In this document: positions 18,336 through 27,843 of the stretch, in pieces
Position numbering within the stretch: position 1 is the first letter of the stretch
How the letters are laid out: each line of letters begins with the position of its first letter
Assembly: GCA_945862435.1 (NCBI GenBank)
Contig: CAMAXX010000009.1
Coordinates: 1-64,000 of the forward strand
Source of the DNA: Pseudorhodobacter antarcticus
GTDB lineage: Bacteria > Pseudomonadota > Alphaproteobacteria > Rhodobacterales > Rhodobacteraceae
Direction: 5' to 3'
Length of the DNA: 64,000 nt
Made by a program: the position numbers and the translations under genes
The notes under the pieces: model-generated
Databases searched by the model: none
The model's input: the letters and a program-made list of their open reading frames with translations, nothing else
Told to the model about the DNA's origin: nothing

Positions 18336-19172
18336 ATGACTAAATCTAGTAGCAGCATCCATTCACAAGACAAAGGCTATGAAATACTCATGTCTTCAAC
18401 CATAAAAATAATTCCGTTACCCCGCCTTGCTGCCAATGGCCGCTGGCGGGTTGAGGCAATGCGCAGTCTGTCTGAACCATGTATTTTGAACATCACTAAG
18501 GGTATGGGCCGCATCACAGTTGCAGGCGTGACGCGCGGCTATTCTGCTGGTACGATTGTGTTCATCCCTGCGGGGGTGATGCACGGCTTTGAAGTCGGCC
18601 CGCACGTTCTGGGCTCTGCCCTATTCCTTGGGCGCGATTGTACAGTGCAGTTACCACCGCAGCCCCAGCATATTCGCTTGCGCGATGTGGTGGCGCAGCA
18701 AGAAATGAACATGATGCTGGAAATGGTCGCGCGCGAGTTGGACGCAGGCACCGCCTCGGGCCAACGCGCTGCGGTGCATTATGTGGGCCTGTTGTCGGTG
18801 TGGCTGGAACGTCAGGCCGAAGCGGCAGGCATAACGGCGCAGCGCCCCGATGCCGCGCACCGCCTTGTCGCGCGTTTTACCGATGTAATGGAGCGTAACT
18901 TTCGCTTGGGCGCAGGCGTGGCAGAAATTGCCGCTGAACTGGGTGTGACCCCCACGCACCTAACCCGCTGCTGCCGCGCGGCATCGGGCCGCTCGGCCAT
19001 TGAACTGCTACAAGATCGCCGCCTGTTCGAAGCGCGCCAGATGCTGTCAGACACAAAACTTCCGGTCGGCCAAATCAGCGCCGCTTTGGGGTTTACGTCG
19101 GCAGCCTATTTTACGCGGGCGTTTCAGAATCAGACAGGCATCTCGCCCAGCACTTTCCGCAAGGCGGGTTAA
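18336..19172 (+). CDS. AraC-family transcriptional regulator
   Basis: A 278-residue regulator with an N-terminal cupin-like effector domain (about residues 25-120; GYSAGTIVFIPAGVMHGFEV is a cupin-type strand pair) and a C-terminal AraC double helix-turn-helix (about residues 175-278): first HTH in VAEIAAELGVTPTHLTRCCRAASG, second in VGQISAALGFTSAAYFTRAFQNQTGISPSTFR. The start is uncertain; ATG 18390 (Met19) would remove a Ser-rich leader and keep the domain. It precedes the peptide-type ABC transporter operon on the same strand, so it may control it, but that is position-based only. Confidence 0.9.
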   Translation: MTKSSSSIHSQDKGYEILMSSTIKIIPLPRLAANGRWRVEAMRSLSEPCILNITKGMGRITVAGVTRGYSAGTIVFIPAGVMHGFEVGPHVLGSALFLGRDCTVQLPPQPQHIRLRDVVAQQEMNMMLEMVARELDAGTASGQRAAVHYVGLLSVWLERQAEAAGITAQRPDAAHRLVARFTDVMERNFRLGAGVAEIAAELGVTPTHLTRCCRAASGRSAIELLQDRRLFEARQMLSDTKLPVGQISAALGFTSAAYFTRAFQNQTGISPSTFRKAG

Positions 19173-19196
19173 TCGCCGCAAACGGCGGCCCTTTTG
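19173..19196 (+). terminator. Weak hairpin after the AraC gene
   Basis: CGCCG-CAAA-CGGCG (19174-19187) followed by GCCCTTTTG, starting at the AraC stop codon. A five-base-pair stem with a short T-run; a modest intrinsic terminator. The remaining bases to 19426 hold no recognised gene; the substrate-binding gene's GGGAG ribosome site sits at the end of it. Confidence 0.4.
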
Positions 19197-19426
19197 CCTG
19201 CCCCGAACACCCGCTTTGGGTGGTTTGGCCTGCGCGCCTGAATGCATTTTTGGGCGCGCAGAGGTAAACTTGGCAAAAATGTCGCATTTAGCACCCGCTG
19301 CGGCGAAAAAAGGCGTGGACGTAAGGCCGATAATAGTGCCGAATGTCACCGTGAAGCGCACCCAATGCGCCACTAAGAATTGCGCCGCCGCATACCGCAT
19401 CGGTGTAAGACAACAGGGAGTGAACC

Positions 19427-21058
19427 ATGAAACTTTTCCGTTCGCTGTCGGGCCTTCATCCCGCAGCACAGATGCATGCCGAAGAAGTGCGCGCTGGCAA
19501 GTTGAGCCGCCGCGAGTTTTTGTCCCGCGCGACCGCGCTGGGTGTGTCCACCGTCGCCGCCTATAACATGATCGGCCTAGCAGCCCCCGCCATGGCACAA
19601 GAGGCCAAAGTTGGCGGTATCCTGCGCTGCGCGATGGAAGTTAAGGCGCTGAAAGACCCGCGCACAGCGGACTGGCCACAAATTTCCAACGTCTATCGCG
19701 GCTGGCTGGAATATCTGATCCAGTATAACCCCGATGGCAGCTTTGAAGGCCGCCTGCTAGAATCGTGGGAAGCGAACGCTGACGCCACCGAATACACCCT
19801 CAAAGTGCGCCAAGGCGTAACTTGGAACAACGGCGATGCTTTCACCGCCGAAGACGTGGCCCGCCAGTTCGCACGTTGGTGTGATGCCTCCGTCGAAGGC
19901 AGCGCAACCGCATCGCGCTTCCTTGGCCTGATGGATGCCGAAGGCAAAGCTTTGCGCGAAGGCGCTGTTACCGTTGTTGACGCCGCGACCGTTAAGCTGA
20001 CCCTAACCTCCTCGGACGTGGCCGTTGTGCCAAACTTGGCTGACTATCCTTGTGCCGTTGTCCACTCGTCCTTTGTTGATGGTAGCGATCCGGCGGCCAC
20101 GCCAATCGGCACTGGCCCATACGTTCCAAAAGAAGTATCGGTCGGCCAGCGCGCAATTCTGGTGCGCGCCGAGGGTCACACATGGTGGGCCGGCACTGCG
20201 CCACTGGACGAGGTTCACTATATCGACTTTGGCACCGACGCATCGGCAATGGTGGCTTTGGCTGGCAGCGACGAGATTGACACCTGCTATGAAACCAACG
20301 GCGACTTCATTTCGCAAATGGACGCTTTGGGCTGGAAAAAGCTGGAAGCAACCACGGCTGCAACCACTGTGTTCCGTATGAACTCGCTGTCGGACACCTA
20401 CAAAGATAAAGCCGTCCGTCAGGCTATTCAGTTGGCTATCGATCCACAAGCGGTTCTGGACATCGGCCTTGCAGGTCTGGGTACCTTGGGCGAAAACCAC
20501 CACGCTTGCTCTGTGCACCCAGAATATTTCGCACTGCCAAAGCAAACCATGAACGCAGCAGGTCTTGCCGCTGCACTTGAAGCCGCTGGCATGGCCGAAA
20601 CCGAACTGGAACTCATCTCGCTGGATGGCGGGTTTGAATTTGACGCATCTGCCAATATCGCGGCTCAGTTGACTGCGGCAGGCGCCAAGGTCAAGCACAC
20701 CGCAATGCCAGGCTCGACCTTTTGGAACGATTGGCAGAAATACCCCTTCTCGGCAACGGGTTGGAACCACCGCCCACTGGCCGTTCAGAACATGTCGCTG
20801 GCCTATACCAGCACGGGTTCGTGGAACGAAACAGGCATGGCAAACCCCGACTTTGACGCAGCAATGGCCCGCGCCTTGGCCTTGGCCGATGCCGATGCAC
20901 GCCGCGCCGAAATGGAAACGCTGGAAGCAATTCTTCAGGACGAAGGCTATCTGATCCAGCCTTACTGGCGTTCGCTGTTCCGTCACGCCAAAGAGGGCGT
21001 GAATGTCGATATGCACCCCTCGTTCGAGCATCACCATTATAAGTGGTCGCTTGCATAA
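19427..21058 (+). CDS. Family-5 ABC substrate-binding protein (peptide/nickel type), Tat-exported
   Basis: A 543-residue periplasmic solute-binding protein of the SBP_bac_5 family. The N-terminus carries a twin-arginine motif (LSRREFLSRATALG, about residues 26-39) and a cleavage site after PAMAQ (about residue 59), so it is probably exported folded by Tat. Typical family segments are LLESWEANADATEYTLKVR, WNNGDAFTAEDV and the late VRQAIQLAIDPQAVL. Start ATG 19427 follows CAGGGAG. First gene of a transporter operon; ligand is likely an oligopeptide or related compound but cannot be named. Confidence 0.92.
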   Translation: MKLFRSLSGLHPAAQMHAEEVRAGKLSRREFLSRATALGVSTVAAYNMIGLAAPAMAQEAKVGGILRCAMEVKALKDPRTADWPQISNVYRGWLEYLIQYNPDGSFEGRLLESWEANADATEYTLKVRQGVTWNNGDAFTAEDVARQFARWCDASVEGSATASRFLGLMDAEGKALREGAVTVVDAATVKLTLTSSDVAVVPNLADYPCAVVHSSFVDGSDPAATPIGTGPYVPKEVSVGQRAILVRAEGHTWWAGTAPLDEVHYIDFGTDASAMVALAGSDEIDTCYETNGDFISQMDALGWKKLEATTAATTVFRMNSLSDTYKDKAVRQAIQLAIDPQAVLDIGLAGLGTLGENHHACSVHPEYFALPKQTMNAAGLAAALEAAGMAETELELISLDGGFEFDASANIAAQLTAAGAKVKHTAMPGSTFWNDWQKYPFSATGWNHRPLAVQNMSLAYTSTGSWNETGMANPDFDAAMARALALADADARRAEMETLEAILQDEGYLIQPYWRSLFRHAKEGVNVDMHPSFEHHHYKWSLA

Positions 21059-21080
21059 GGGCGCATAACGCACATCTTCG

Positions 21081-21110
21081 GCGGGCGCAGACATTCTGCG
21101 CCCGCTGTTT
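21081..21110 (+). terminator. Strong hairpin between binding protein and permease genes
   Basis: A perfect 10-bp stem GCGGGCGCAG-ACATT-CTGCGCCCGC (21081-21105) followed by TGTTTT. It lies 22 bases after the binding-protein stop and 56 before the permease start. In importers such an element lowers expression of the membrane genes relative to the binding protein by partial termination or 3' end protection. Confidence 0.75.
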
Positions 21111-21165
21111 TACCTGACAAAGAATTTGCCAGCAGCCTTTGAATGTTGCGGCGCAGGGGGAATCC

Positions 21166-22242
21166 ATGCTGCTTTTCGTGATCAAACGCTTTGGCGTTAT
21201 GGTGCTGACAGCGCTGGCGCTGACCTTTGTCGTGTTCTACCTCACGAACCTGCCCCCCAACCTTGAAAAACTGGCCCGCACCGAAGGCTCGGTGCGGATG
21301 ACAGATCAGGCCGTCGCCGATTGGATTGTACAAAACGGCCACGGCGGCAGCGTTTTTGGCCGCTATGCCGAATGGCTTGGCGTCGCGCCTGGCTGGGCGT
21401 TGACCGATGAAAAAGGCGTATTGCGTGGGCGCTGCGTAACAAACCAAGTGCAAACCGCAACCTACTGCGGTGTGCTGCAGGGCAATTGGGGCACCTCAAC
21501 AGTGTTCAAAAAGCCTGTGCTCGATTCGGTGATAGAGAAATTGGGACAGACCGCCTATTTGATGGCGGCGGTGATGCTGGTCATGGTGCCGACATCGCTG
21601 CTAATCGGGGTCATGTCGGGCATGCGCGAAGGGTCAAAAACCGACCGCGTCCTGTCTTTCTTTTCCATCGCCACCACGGCCACGCCTGAATATGTGTCGG
21701 GCGTTGTGCTTGTTGCCATATTCGCCTCGGCCACGACGGGCCTGTCTCCAATTCTGGCCGAATGGGGCTGGATTGATCGCAAGACTTTGTTTTTGGGCAC
21801 CGCCACATCGGCGCAAGATAACATAACCTTTTGGAACTTTACCCTGCCTGTGATGACAATTGCCACCTATGGCATCGGCTATATTGCCCGTATGACCCGC
21901 GCCTCGATGGCCGAGGTGATGACCGCGCAGTACATCCGCACCGCGCGCCTGAAAGGCGCGACCTTTCGCTCTGTGGTGCTTAAACATGCGCTGCGCAACG
22001 CGCTGATTGCGCCCTTTACCGTAATTATGCTGCAATTTCCATGGCTTTTGAACGGCGTGGTCATTGTGGAAACTTTGTTCAATTACAAAGGCTTCGGTTG
22101 GACATTGGTTCAGGCCGCAGGCAATAACGACATCGATTTGCTGTTGGGCTGCGCCGTGGTTGCAGTGTTTGTCGTGCTGGTGACGCAGCTGATCTCCGAC
22201 ATCGGCTATGTCTTTCTAAATCCGCGCATTCGGCTGGCTTAG
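21166..22242 (+). CDS. ABC transporter permease, DppB/OppB type
   Basis: A 358-residue inner-membrane subunit. Residue 1 begins MLLFVIKRFGVMVLTALAL with the first membrane helix; a long periplasmic segment (about residues 30-120) follows, then five helices from about residue 124 on. The EAA loop is TRASMAEVMTAQYIRTARLKG (about residues 240-260), followed by VLKHALRNALIAPFT as in DppB proteins. Start ATG 21166 has AGGGGG upstream; an in-frame ATG nine codons earlier has none. The periplasmic segment includes two Cys (RCVTNQVQTATYCG) that could form a disulfide. Confidence 0.92.
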   Translation: MLLFVIKRFGVMVLTALALTFVVFYLTNLPPNLEKLARTEGSVRMTDQAVADWIVQNGHGGSVFGRYAEWLGVAPGWALTDEKGVLRGRCVTNQVQTATYCGVLQGNWGTSTVFKKPVLDSVIEKLGQTAYLMAAVMLVMVPTSLLIGVMSGMREGSKTDRVLSFFSIATTATPEYVSGVVLVAIFASATTGLSPILAEWGWIDRKTLFLGTATSAQDNITFWNFTLPVMTIATYGIGYIARMTRASMAEVMTAQYIRTARLKGATFRSVVLKHALRNALIAPFTVIMLQFPWLLNGVVIVETLFNYKGFGWTLVQAAGNNDIDLLLGCAVVAVFVVLVTQLISDIGYVFLNPRIRLA

Positions 22243-22252
22243 GGGGCACGCA

Positions 22253-23419
22253 ATGGAAAACGAACTTCTATCTTGGGGCCAAATCTTTGCCAGCGCGATG
22301 TGGCAGTTTACCCCTGTTTGGGGCGCATTGGCCCTAACCTTTGCGGTGCTGATCGTCCTCAAAAACCGCCTTGGTCTGCTGGGCAAGCTGATGGACAGCC
22401 CCGTCGGCATCTTTGGCCTTGGAATTGTGCTGTTCTGGGTCTTTACAGCGATCTTCGCCGATTTTATCATCACCATGGACCCCATTGCGCAATTTGGCCG
22501 CGTCAAAAATCCGCCCCCCGGCACGCCTTTGGTCGACCCTGCGGGCGGGTATGAATATTTCCTCTTTGGTGCAGACCATCTGGCGCGCGATGTGTTCTCG
22601 CGCATGGTGATGGGCGCGCGCTCGGTTCTCATCATCGCGCCCGCCGCAACCGCCTTTGCCTTTATGGTCGGCGTCACTTTGGGCCTGCCTGCGGGCTATT
22701 ACGGCGGCAAACTAGACACCGCGCTGTCCTTCATCGCCAACCTCGTGCTGGCTTTCCCCGTGATCTTGCTGTTCTACCTGCTTGTCACCCCCGAAATTCG
22801 CCTAACAGCCATACCGACGGCGCTTGCGGCCACTCTGTTCCTGTTCCCGATCATCTTCTTCGTTACCCTGTTTCAAACGCGGTTTTACACCAACCCGTCC
22901 AAGCGCAATCTCTATGTCGGCATCACGCTGGTGATCGGTCTGTGGGCCTATGCTGGCCTTGCCTTTAACGCAGACCCGCTAGGGATCTGGTCGATGGAGC
23001 CGAACCTTCTGAACGTCTTCGTTTCGGTCGTTTTCGTCAACGCCCCCACAGTGTTCCGCATTGTGCGCGGCATCGTGATGGATCTGAAATCGCGCGATTA
23101 TGTGGCCGCAGGCCAAACGCGCGGCGAAGGCGCATGGTATATCATGCTGTGGGAAATCCTACCCAACGCGCGCGGCCCGCTGATCGTCGATTTCTGCCTG
23201 CGCATTGGCTATACCACCATCCTTCTGGGAACCTTAGGCTTTTTCGGCCTTGGCGTTAGCCCTGAAAGCCCCGATTGGGGTTCCACAATCGACGATGGCC
23301 GCAAACTCCTGACCCTGTTCGTTCACCCCGCCCTCGTTCCCGCTCTTGCCCTGATGAGCCTCGTTCTCGGCCTGAACCTGCTTGCCGATGGCCTGCGCGA
23401 AGAAAGCCTAAAAGATTGA
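22253..23419 (+). CDS. ABC transporter permease, DppC/OppC type
   Basis: A 388-residue partner of the upstream permease. It has an N-terminal helix near residues 60-82, the family segment YEYFLFGADHLARDVFSRMVMGARSVL (about residues 99-125), then the transport core with the EAA loop (about residues 285-310; RDYVAAGQTRGEGAWYIMLWEI) and the C-terminal ALMSLVLGLNLLADGLRE. There is an additional stretch (about residues 180-245) with hydrophobic segments, longer than in E. coli DppC. Begins 10 bases after the previous stop. Confidence 0.92.
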   Translation: MENELLSWGQIFASAMWQFTPVWGALALTFAVLIVLKNRLGLLGKLMDSPVGIFGLGIVLFWVFTAIFADFIITMDPIAQFGRVKNPPPGTPLVDPAGGYEYFLFGADHLARDVFSRMVMGARSVLIIAPAATAFAFMVGVTLGLPAGYYGGKLDTALSFIANLVLAFPVILLFYLLVTPEIRLTAIPTALAATLFLFPIIFFVTLFQTRFYTNPSKRNLYVGITLVIGLWAYAGLAFNADPLGIWSMEPNLLNVFVSVVFVNAPTVFRIVRGIVMDLKSRDYVAAGQTRGEGAWYIMLWEILPNARGPLIVDFCLRIGYTTILLGTLGFFGLGVSPESPDWGSTIDDGRKLLTLFVHPALVPALALMSLVLGLNLLADGLREESLKD

Positions 23420-23444
23420 CCGCGCCCCTCCCCCCTCAATCGGT

Positions 23445-23498
23445 CTGCCCGCTTCCTAACTCTAAAAATATCCCGGGGGCACGGGGGCTGGCCCCCGC
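23445..23498 (+). repeat. Intergenic repeat copy within the transporter operon
   Basis: Single copy of the element seen at 401-552, 33160-33226 and 55793-55951: GCTTCCTAACTC, AAATATCC, a G-run and a GGGGGC-TGG-CCCCC hairpin (about 23484-23496). It sits between the DppC-type permease and the fused ATPase genes, in the direction of transcription, so if it ends transcripts it would weaken ATPase expression. Confidence 0.65.
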
Positions 23499-23518
23499 CT
23501 TCCGTCTAGGAGATCGCC

Positions 23519-25597
23519 ATGTCAGATAACTGGGACGCATCCAAACCCATCCTGCAAATCGAAAACCTGTCGATTTCCTTCTTCACGCGCCTTGGCGAAA
23601 TCCCAGCGGTGATGGATTTTTCCTGCAATGTCATGGCAGGCGAGGCGATGGGCCTTGTGGGCGAATCTGGCTGCGGTAAATCAACGGTGGCGCTCGCGGT
23701 CATGCGTGATCTGGGCAAAAACGGGCGCATCGTGGGCGGCAGTATCAAATTCAAAGGCCGCGATCTGACGAATATGTCCCAAGAAGAGCTGCGCCATCTG
23801 CGCGGGTCTGAAATGGCGATGATCTACCAAGAGCCGATGGCCTCGCTTAACCCCGCCATGAAAATCGGCGCGCAGCTTGCCGAAGTGCCGATGATCCACC
23901 AAGGTATGGGCAAAACCGACGCCTGGGCGCTTGCCCGCCAAATCGTCGCCGATGTGCGCCTGCCAGACCCTGACCGCATCCTAAACGCCTATCCGCACCA
24001 GCTGTCGGGCGGCCAGCAGCAGCGCATCGTCATCGCCATGGCACTGATGAGCAAACCCGCCCTTCTGATCCTAGACGAGCCGACCACCGCGCTTGATGTC
24101 ACGGTCGAGGCAGGCATCGTCGATCTGGTCAAGGATTTGGGCACCAAATACGGCACATCCATGCTGTTCATCAGCCATAACCTTGGCCTGATTTTGGATG
24201 TCTGCGACCGCCTTTGCGTCATGTATTCGGGCGAAGCGGTAGAAACCGGCAATGTGCGCGAGGTGTTTTCCACCATGCGCCACCCCTACACGCAGGCGCT
24301 GTTCCGTTCCATCCCGCTGCCATCGGCCGATAAAAATGCTTCCCCCCTTATCGCCATTCCTGGCAACTTCCCTTTGCCGCACGAACGGCCCAATGGGTGT
24401 AACTTCGGCCCGCGCTGCGACTACTTTGAAAAAGGCCGCTGCAACGCGCAAGACATCCCCATGTCCGCCGTCCCGAATGGCGATCGTCACGCTTCGCGCT
24501 GCCTGAAATGGAGCGAGATTGATTGGGCCGCCCCCCCTGCCCTGCGCACACAAAAGCCAAAAACCCCCATCGGGCCTGTTGTGTTAAAGATGGAGGATTT
24601 AAAGAAATACTACTCCACAGGCGGCGGGGCCTTTGGCGGCGGCGCGAAAAAGGTGGTTAAGGCCAACGAAACCCTCTCCTTCGAGGCACACGAGGGCGAA
24701 ACCCTTGCGATTGTGGGCGAATCTGGCTGCGGCAAATCTACCTTTGCCAAGGTGCTGATGGGACTGGAAACCGCCACATCGGGCAGCATCATGCTGTTTG
24801 ACGAACGCGTGCAATCCACCCCAATTCAAAAGCGCAATACCGATACCGTGTCATCCGTGCAAATGGTGTTCCAAAACCCGTTCGACACGCTAAACCCTTC
24901 GATGTCGGTAGGACGCCAAATTATCCGTGCGCTAGAAGTATTCAAAATTGGCGCAGATGACGCCGCGCGCGAGGCGCGGATGCTGGACCTGTTAGACCTT
25001 GTCAAACTGCCTCGCGCCTTTGCAAACCGTATGCCGCGCCAATTGTCTGGCGGGCAAAAGCAGCGCGTTGGCATCGCCCGCGCCTTTGCTGGCGGGGCCA
25101 AGGTGGTTGTGGCTGATGAACCTGTCTCGGCCCTTGACGTGTCGGTGCAGGCCGCTGTCACCGACCTTTTGATGGATATTCAGCGCGAAAATAAGACCAC
25201 GCTTTTGTTTATCAGCCACGATCTGTCCATCGTGCGCTATTTGTCTGACCGCGTGATGGTGATGTATCTGGGCCATGTGGTGGAAATGGGCACCACTGAC
25301 CAAGTGTTCCAGCCCCCCTACCATCCCTACACCGAGGCGCTGCTGTCGGCCGTGCCCATTGCTGACCCAAAGGTCACGCGCAAGCGTATCGTGCTGCAAG
25401 GCGATATCCCATCGGCCGTTAACCCGCCGCCCGGTTGCCCATTCCAAACCCGTTGCCGCTGGAAAACCCAAGTGGCGGGCGGTTTATGCGATACGCAAAT
25501 GCCGCCCTTGCGCACATTGGCGGGCGGGCACCAGATTAAATGTCACTTAGATGACAAGATATTGGCCGAGATGGAACCGGTGATAAAAATGGCCTGA
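23519..25597 (+). CDS. Fused double ATPase of peptide-type ABC transporter (DppD-DppF)
   Basis: A 692-residue protein with two complete ABC nucleotide-binding domains in one chain. Walker A GESGCGKST occurs at about residues 48-56 and again at about 400-408; the signature LSGGQQQR and Walker B LLILDEPTTALD belong to the first half, LSGGQKQR and VVVADEPVSALD to the second. Each half ends with the Cys-containing oligopeptide-ATPase C-terminal region (CNFGPRCDYFEKGRC; GCPFQTRCRW), which in relatives can hold an Fe-S cluster or disulfide. Powers the importer encoded just upstream. Confidence 0.95.
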   Translation: MSDNWDASKPILQIENLSISFFTRLGEIPAVMDFSCNVMAGEAMGLVGESGCGKSTVALAVMRDLGKNGRIVGGSIKFKGRDLTNMSQEELRHLRGSEMAMIYQEPMASLNPAMKIGAQLAEVPMIHQGMGKTDAWALARQIVADVRLPDPDRILNAYPHQLSGGQQQRIVIAMALMSKPALLILDEPTTALDVTVEAGIVDLVKDLGTKYGTSMLFISHNLGLILDVCDRLCVMYSGEAVETGNVREVFSTMRHPYTQALFRSIPLPSADKNASPLIAIPGNFPLPHERPNGCNFGPRCDYFEKGRCNAQDIPMSAVPNGDRHASRCLKWSEIDWAAPPALRTQKPKTPIGPVVLKMEDLKKYYSTGGGAFGGGAKKVVKANETLSFEAHEGETLAIVGESGCGKSTFAKVLMGLETATSGSIMLFDERVQSTPIQKRNTDTVSSVQMVFQNPFDTLNPSMSVGRQIIRALEVFKIGADDAAREARMLDLLDLVKLPRAFANRMPRQLSGGQKQRVGIARAFAGGAKVVVADEPVSALDVSVQAAVTDLLMDIQRENKTTLLFISHDLSIVRYLSDRVMVMYLGHVVEMGTTDQVFQPPYHPYTEALLSAVPIADPKVTRKRIVLQGDIPSAVNPPPGCPFQTRCRWKTQVAGGLCDTQMPPLRTLAGGHQIKCHLDDKILAEMEPVIKMA

Positions 25598-25752
25598 ACG
25601 GGCCTGCATTTGCTGCATTGCGGCACATCACGCCTAAGTGTATGATGTCCTATCGCCGCCGACTCGCGCGGTATCCATTGGAGCAAATGTTCGCCACCGC
25701 CACGGCAATGCATTTCAATCGCTGCTGCCGCGTGCTGCGCACAAGTCCCGCC

Positions 25753-27738
25753 ATGTCAAAAAATACAACGCCTAAGCCAGCCAAATCTTTGGCCAATGGA
25801 TCTGCATCTGACTCTGATGCGCAGATTGATATTGCAGACTATTTGCGCGAAGAGGAAGTCGCCCCAGCGCATAGCGCCCCACAGCAAGCTTCCTTTGCAG
25901 CATTGACTATCGGCGCAGTGGGCGTGGTCTATGGCGATATCGGAACCTCTCCGATCTATGCCTTTCGCGAATCTCTTAAGGCAGTTTCCGAACACGGCAC
26001 CATTGATGCACCTTCGGTTTTGGGCATTCTTTCCCTACTGATCTGGGCGCTGATCTTGATCGTTACACTAAAATATGTGCTGTTTCTGTTACGGGTCGAT
26101 AACCGGGGCGAAGGCGGAATTTTGGCGCTTTATACTATGGTGCGTTTGGCCATTGGACGGCGATCTGTGCCCATTTTGATATTGGCTATCTTGGGCGCAG
26201 CCCTGTTTTTTGGTGATGCCATCATCACGCCGGCGATTTCGGTCTTGTCTGCGGTCGAAGGCGCGGCCCTGATTGCGCCCGCGCTAAATGAATGGGTTGT
26301 TCCCGCAACAGTTGGCATTTTGATTGCGCTTTTCATGGTGCAGCAGCAAGGCACGGGCAAAATCGCGGGGGCGTTCGGGCCCATTACTGCAGTGTGGTTT
26401 TTAACTTTGGGCGGGTTAGGGCTGTGGAATATCGCAGCTGAACCTGCCGTTTTGGCTGCCGCCAACCCTGTTTATGCGATACAATTTCTAAGCGAGCATC
26501 ACGGCGTTGCCCTGCTGATCCTTGGCGGAGTATTTTTGGCTGTGACTGGGGCCGAAGCACTTTATGCCGATTTGGGTCATTTTGGCCGTCGTCCCATCAT
26601 GCTGGCATGGTTCGCACTGGTTTTTCCTGCGCTTGTGCTAAACTATCTTGGCCAAGGGGCTTTGGTTTTAACCCGCCCCGAACTGGCGGAAAACATCTTC
26701 TTTGCCCTGTGCCCGCCCGAATTTTTGCCGTTTTTGGTGGCCTTGGCCACAGCGGCCACTGTCATCGCAAGCCAAGCGGTTATTTCGGGAGCCTTTTCTA
26801 TGGGCCGTGCCGCCATCCAACTCGGCCTGCTGCCACGCCTAGCCATTCGGCACACCTCGGCCAATCAAAGCGGACAGATCTACATCGGCGCGCTGAATTG
26901 GGCGATGCTTTTTGGCGTGTTGTGGCTGGTGATGCGGTTTGAAAACTCCTCGGGACTTGCATCGGCTTACGGCATTGCCGTGACAGGCACGATGATAATC
27001 ACCACCATTCTTGCCTTTGTTTACGTGTTCACGGCACGGATCTTGCCGATCTGGCTGGCGGCCATCGCCATTGGCCCAATCTTTGTTATTGAAGGGGTGT
27101 TCCTTATCTCGAACCTTGCCAAAGTGGCCGATGGTGGCTACGTGCCGTTGCTGGTCGCGTTCTGCATTGGTACGATGATGTGGGCATGGTGGCGGGGCAC
27201 ACAGGCCGTGCTGCGCAAAATGCACCGCCAGCAGGTCAGTTTGGAAAGTTTTGTCAAATCTATGGGCAAATCTTCAGTGCACGTTGTGGGTGGAACGGCA
27301 TTTTTCCTGTCCCCCGATCCAGAGGTTGCGCCAACAGCGCTGCTGCACAACCTTAAACACAACCGCGTTTTGCACGAAGAGAATATCTTACTAACCATTG
27401 AAACCCTGCGCACCCCCACTGCGAACGAAGAAGAGCGTGCGACCTATGAAATGCTCTCGCCGCGCTTCTCGCGCCTGACCTTGCGTTTTGGCTTTATGGA
27501 AACGCCAAACGTGTCTGCCGCAATGGTGCATGCACGCAAGGTGGGACTTAAGTTCGATGTAATGCGATCGACCTTCTTTTTGGGGCGCAAACGGCCTGTG
27601 GTCAAAGGCAGCTTTGGGCTAGACCGCGGTCTGAACCGCATATACGCACTGCTCAGCCGCTTTTCCGCCGATCCGTCCGATTACTACTATTTGCCCCGCG
27701 ACCGCGTGGTGGAATTGGGCGAGCGGGTTGCGATTTGA
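25753..27738 (+). CDS. kup: Potassium uptake protein Kup
   Basis: KUP/HAK/KT-family K+/H+ symporter of the inner membrane. Twelve predicted helices begin near residue 55 with the signature GVVYGDIGTSPIYAF (about residues 61-75), followed by NRGEGGILALYTM and TGAEALYADLGHFG; the C-terminal cytoplasmic part ends YYYLPRDRVVELGERVAI, typical of the family. ATG 25753 gives 661 residues; the open frame extends 45 codons upstream but that part is Cys/Arg-rich and unlike Kup. An Asp/Glu-rich stretch before the first helix is seen in some alphaproteobacterial Kup proteins. Confidence 0.94.
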   Translation: MSKNTTPKPAKSLANGSASDSDAQIDIADYLREEEVAPAHSAPQQASFAALTIGAVGVVYGDIGTSPIYAFRESLKAVSEHGTIDAPSVLGILSLLIWALILIVTLKYVLFLLRVDNRGEGGILALYTMVRLAIGRRSVPILILAILGAALFFGDAIITPAISVLSAVEGAALIAPALNEWVVPATVGILIALFMVQQQGTGKIAGAFGPITAVWFLTLGGLGLWNIAAEPAVLAAANPVYAIQFLSEHHGVALLILGGVFLAVTGAEALYADLGHFGRRPIMLAWFALVFPALVLNYLGQGALVLTRPELAENIFFALCPPEFLPFLVALATAATVIASQAVISGAFSMGRAAIQLGLLPRLAIRHTSANQSGQIYIGALNWAMLFGVLWLVMRFENSSGLASAYGIAVTGTMIITTILAFVYVFTARILPIWLAAIAIGPIFVIEGVFLISNLAKVADGGYVPLLVAFCIGTMMWAWWRGTQAVLRKMHRQQVSLESFVKSMGKSSVHVVGGTAFFLSPDPEVAPTALLHNLKHNRVLHEENILLTIETLRTPTANEEERATYEMLSPRFSRLTLRFGFMETPNVSAAMVHARKVGLKFDVMRSTFFLGRKRPVVKGSFGLDRGLNRIYALLSRFSADPSDYYYLPRDRVVELGERVAI

Positions 27739-27741
27739 TGG

Positions 27742-27769
27742 CCCCTTAACCGTGCCGCAGGGTTAAGGG
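27742..27769. terminator. Hairpin between convergent kup and lytic transglycosylase genes
   Basis: CCCTTAACC (27743-27751) pairs with GGTTAAGGG (27761-27769), a nine-base-pair stem with a nine-base loop, four bases after kup. No clear T-run follows on either strand, so the terminator function is plausible but not certain. Confidence 0.45.
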
Positions 27770-27843
27770 CGCGCGCGCGCCTTGTCGGGACGATGTCGGG
27801 ACGCAAGCCATACGCAAAACCGACGCAAACCAGACGCCTTTTT

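Noticed and set aside
20003..21094. Minus-strand frame of 363 codons opposite the substrate-binding protein gene
   Set aside because: Cys/His/Arg-rich, no recognisable domain; shadow of the conserved gene.
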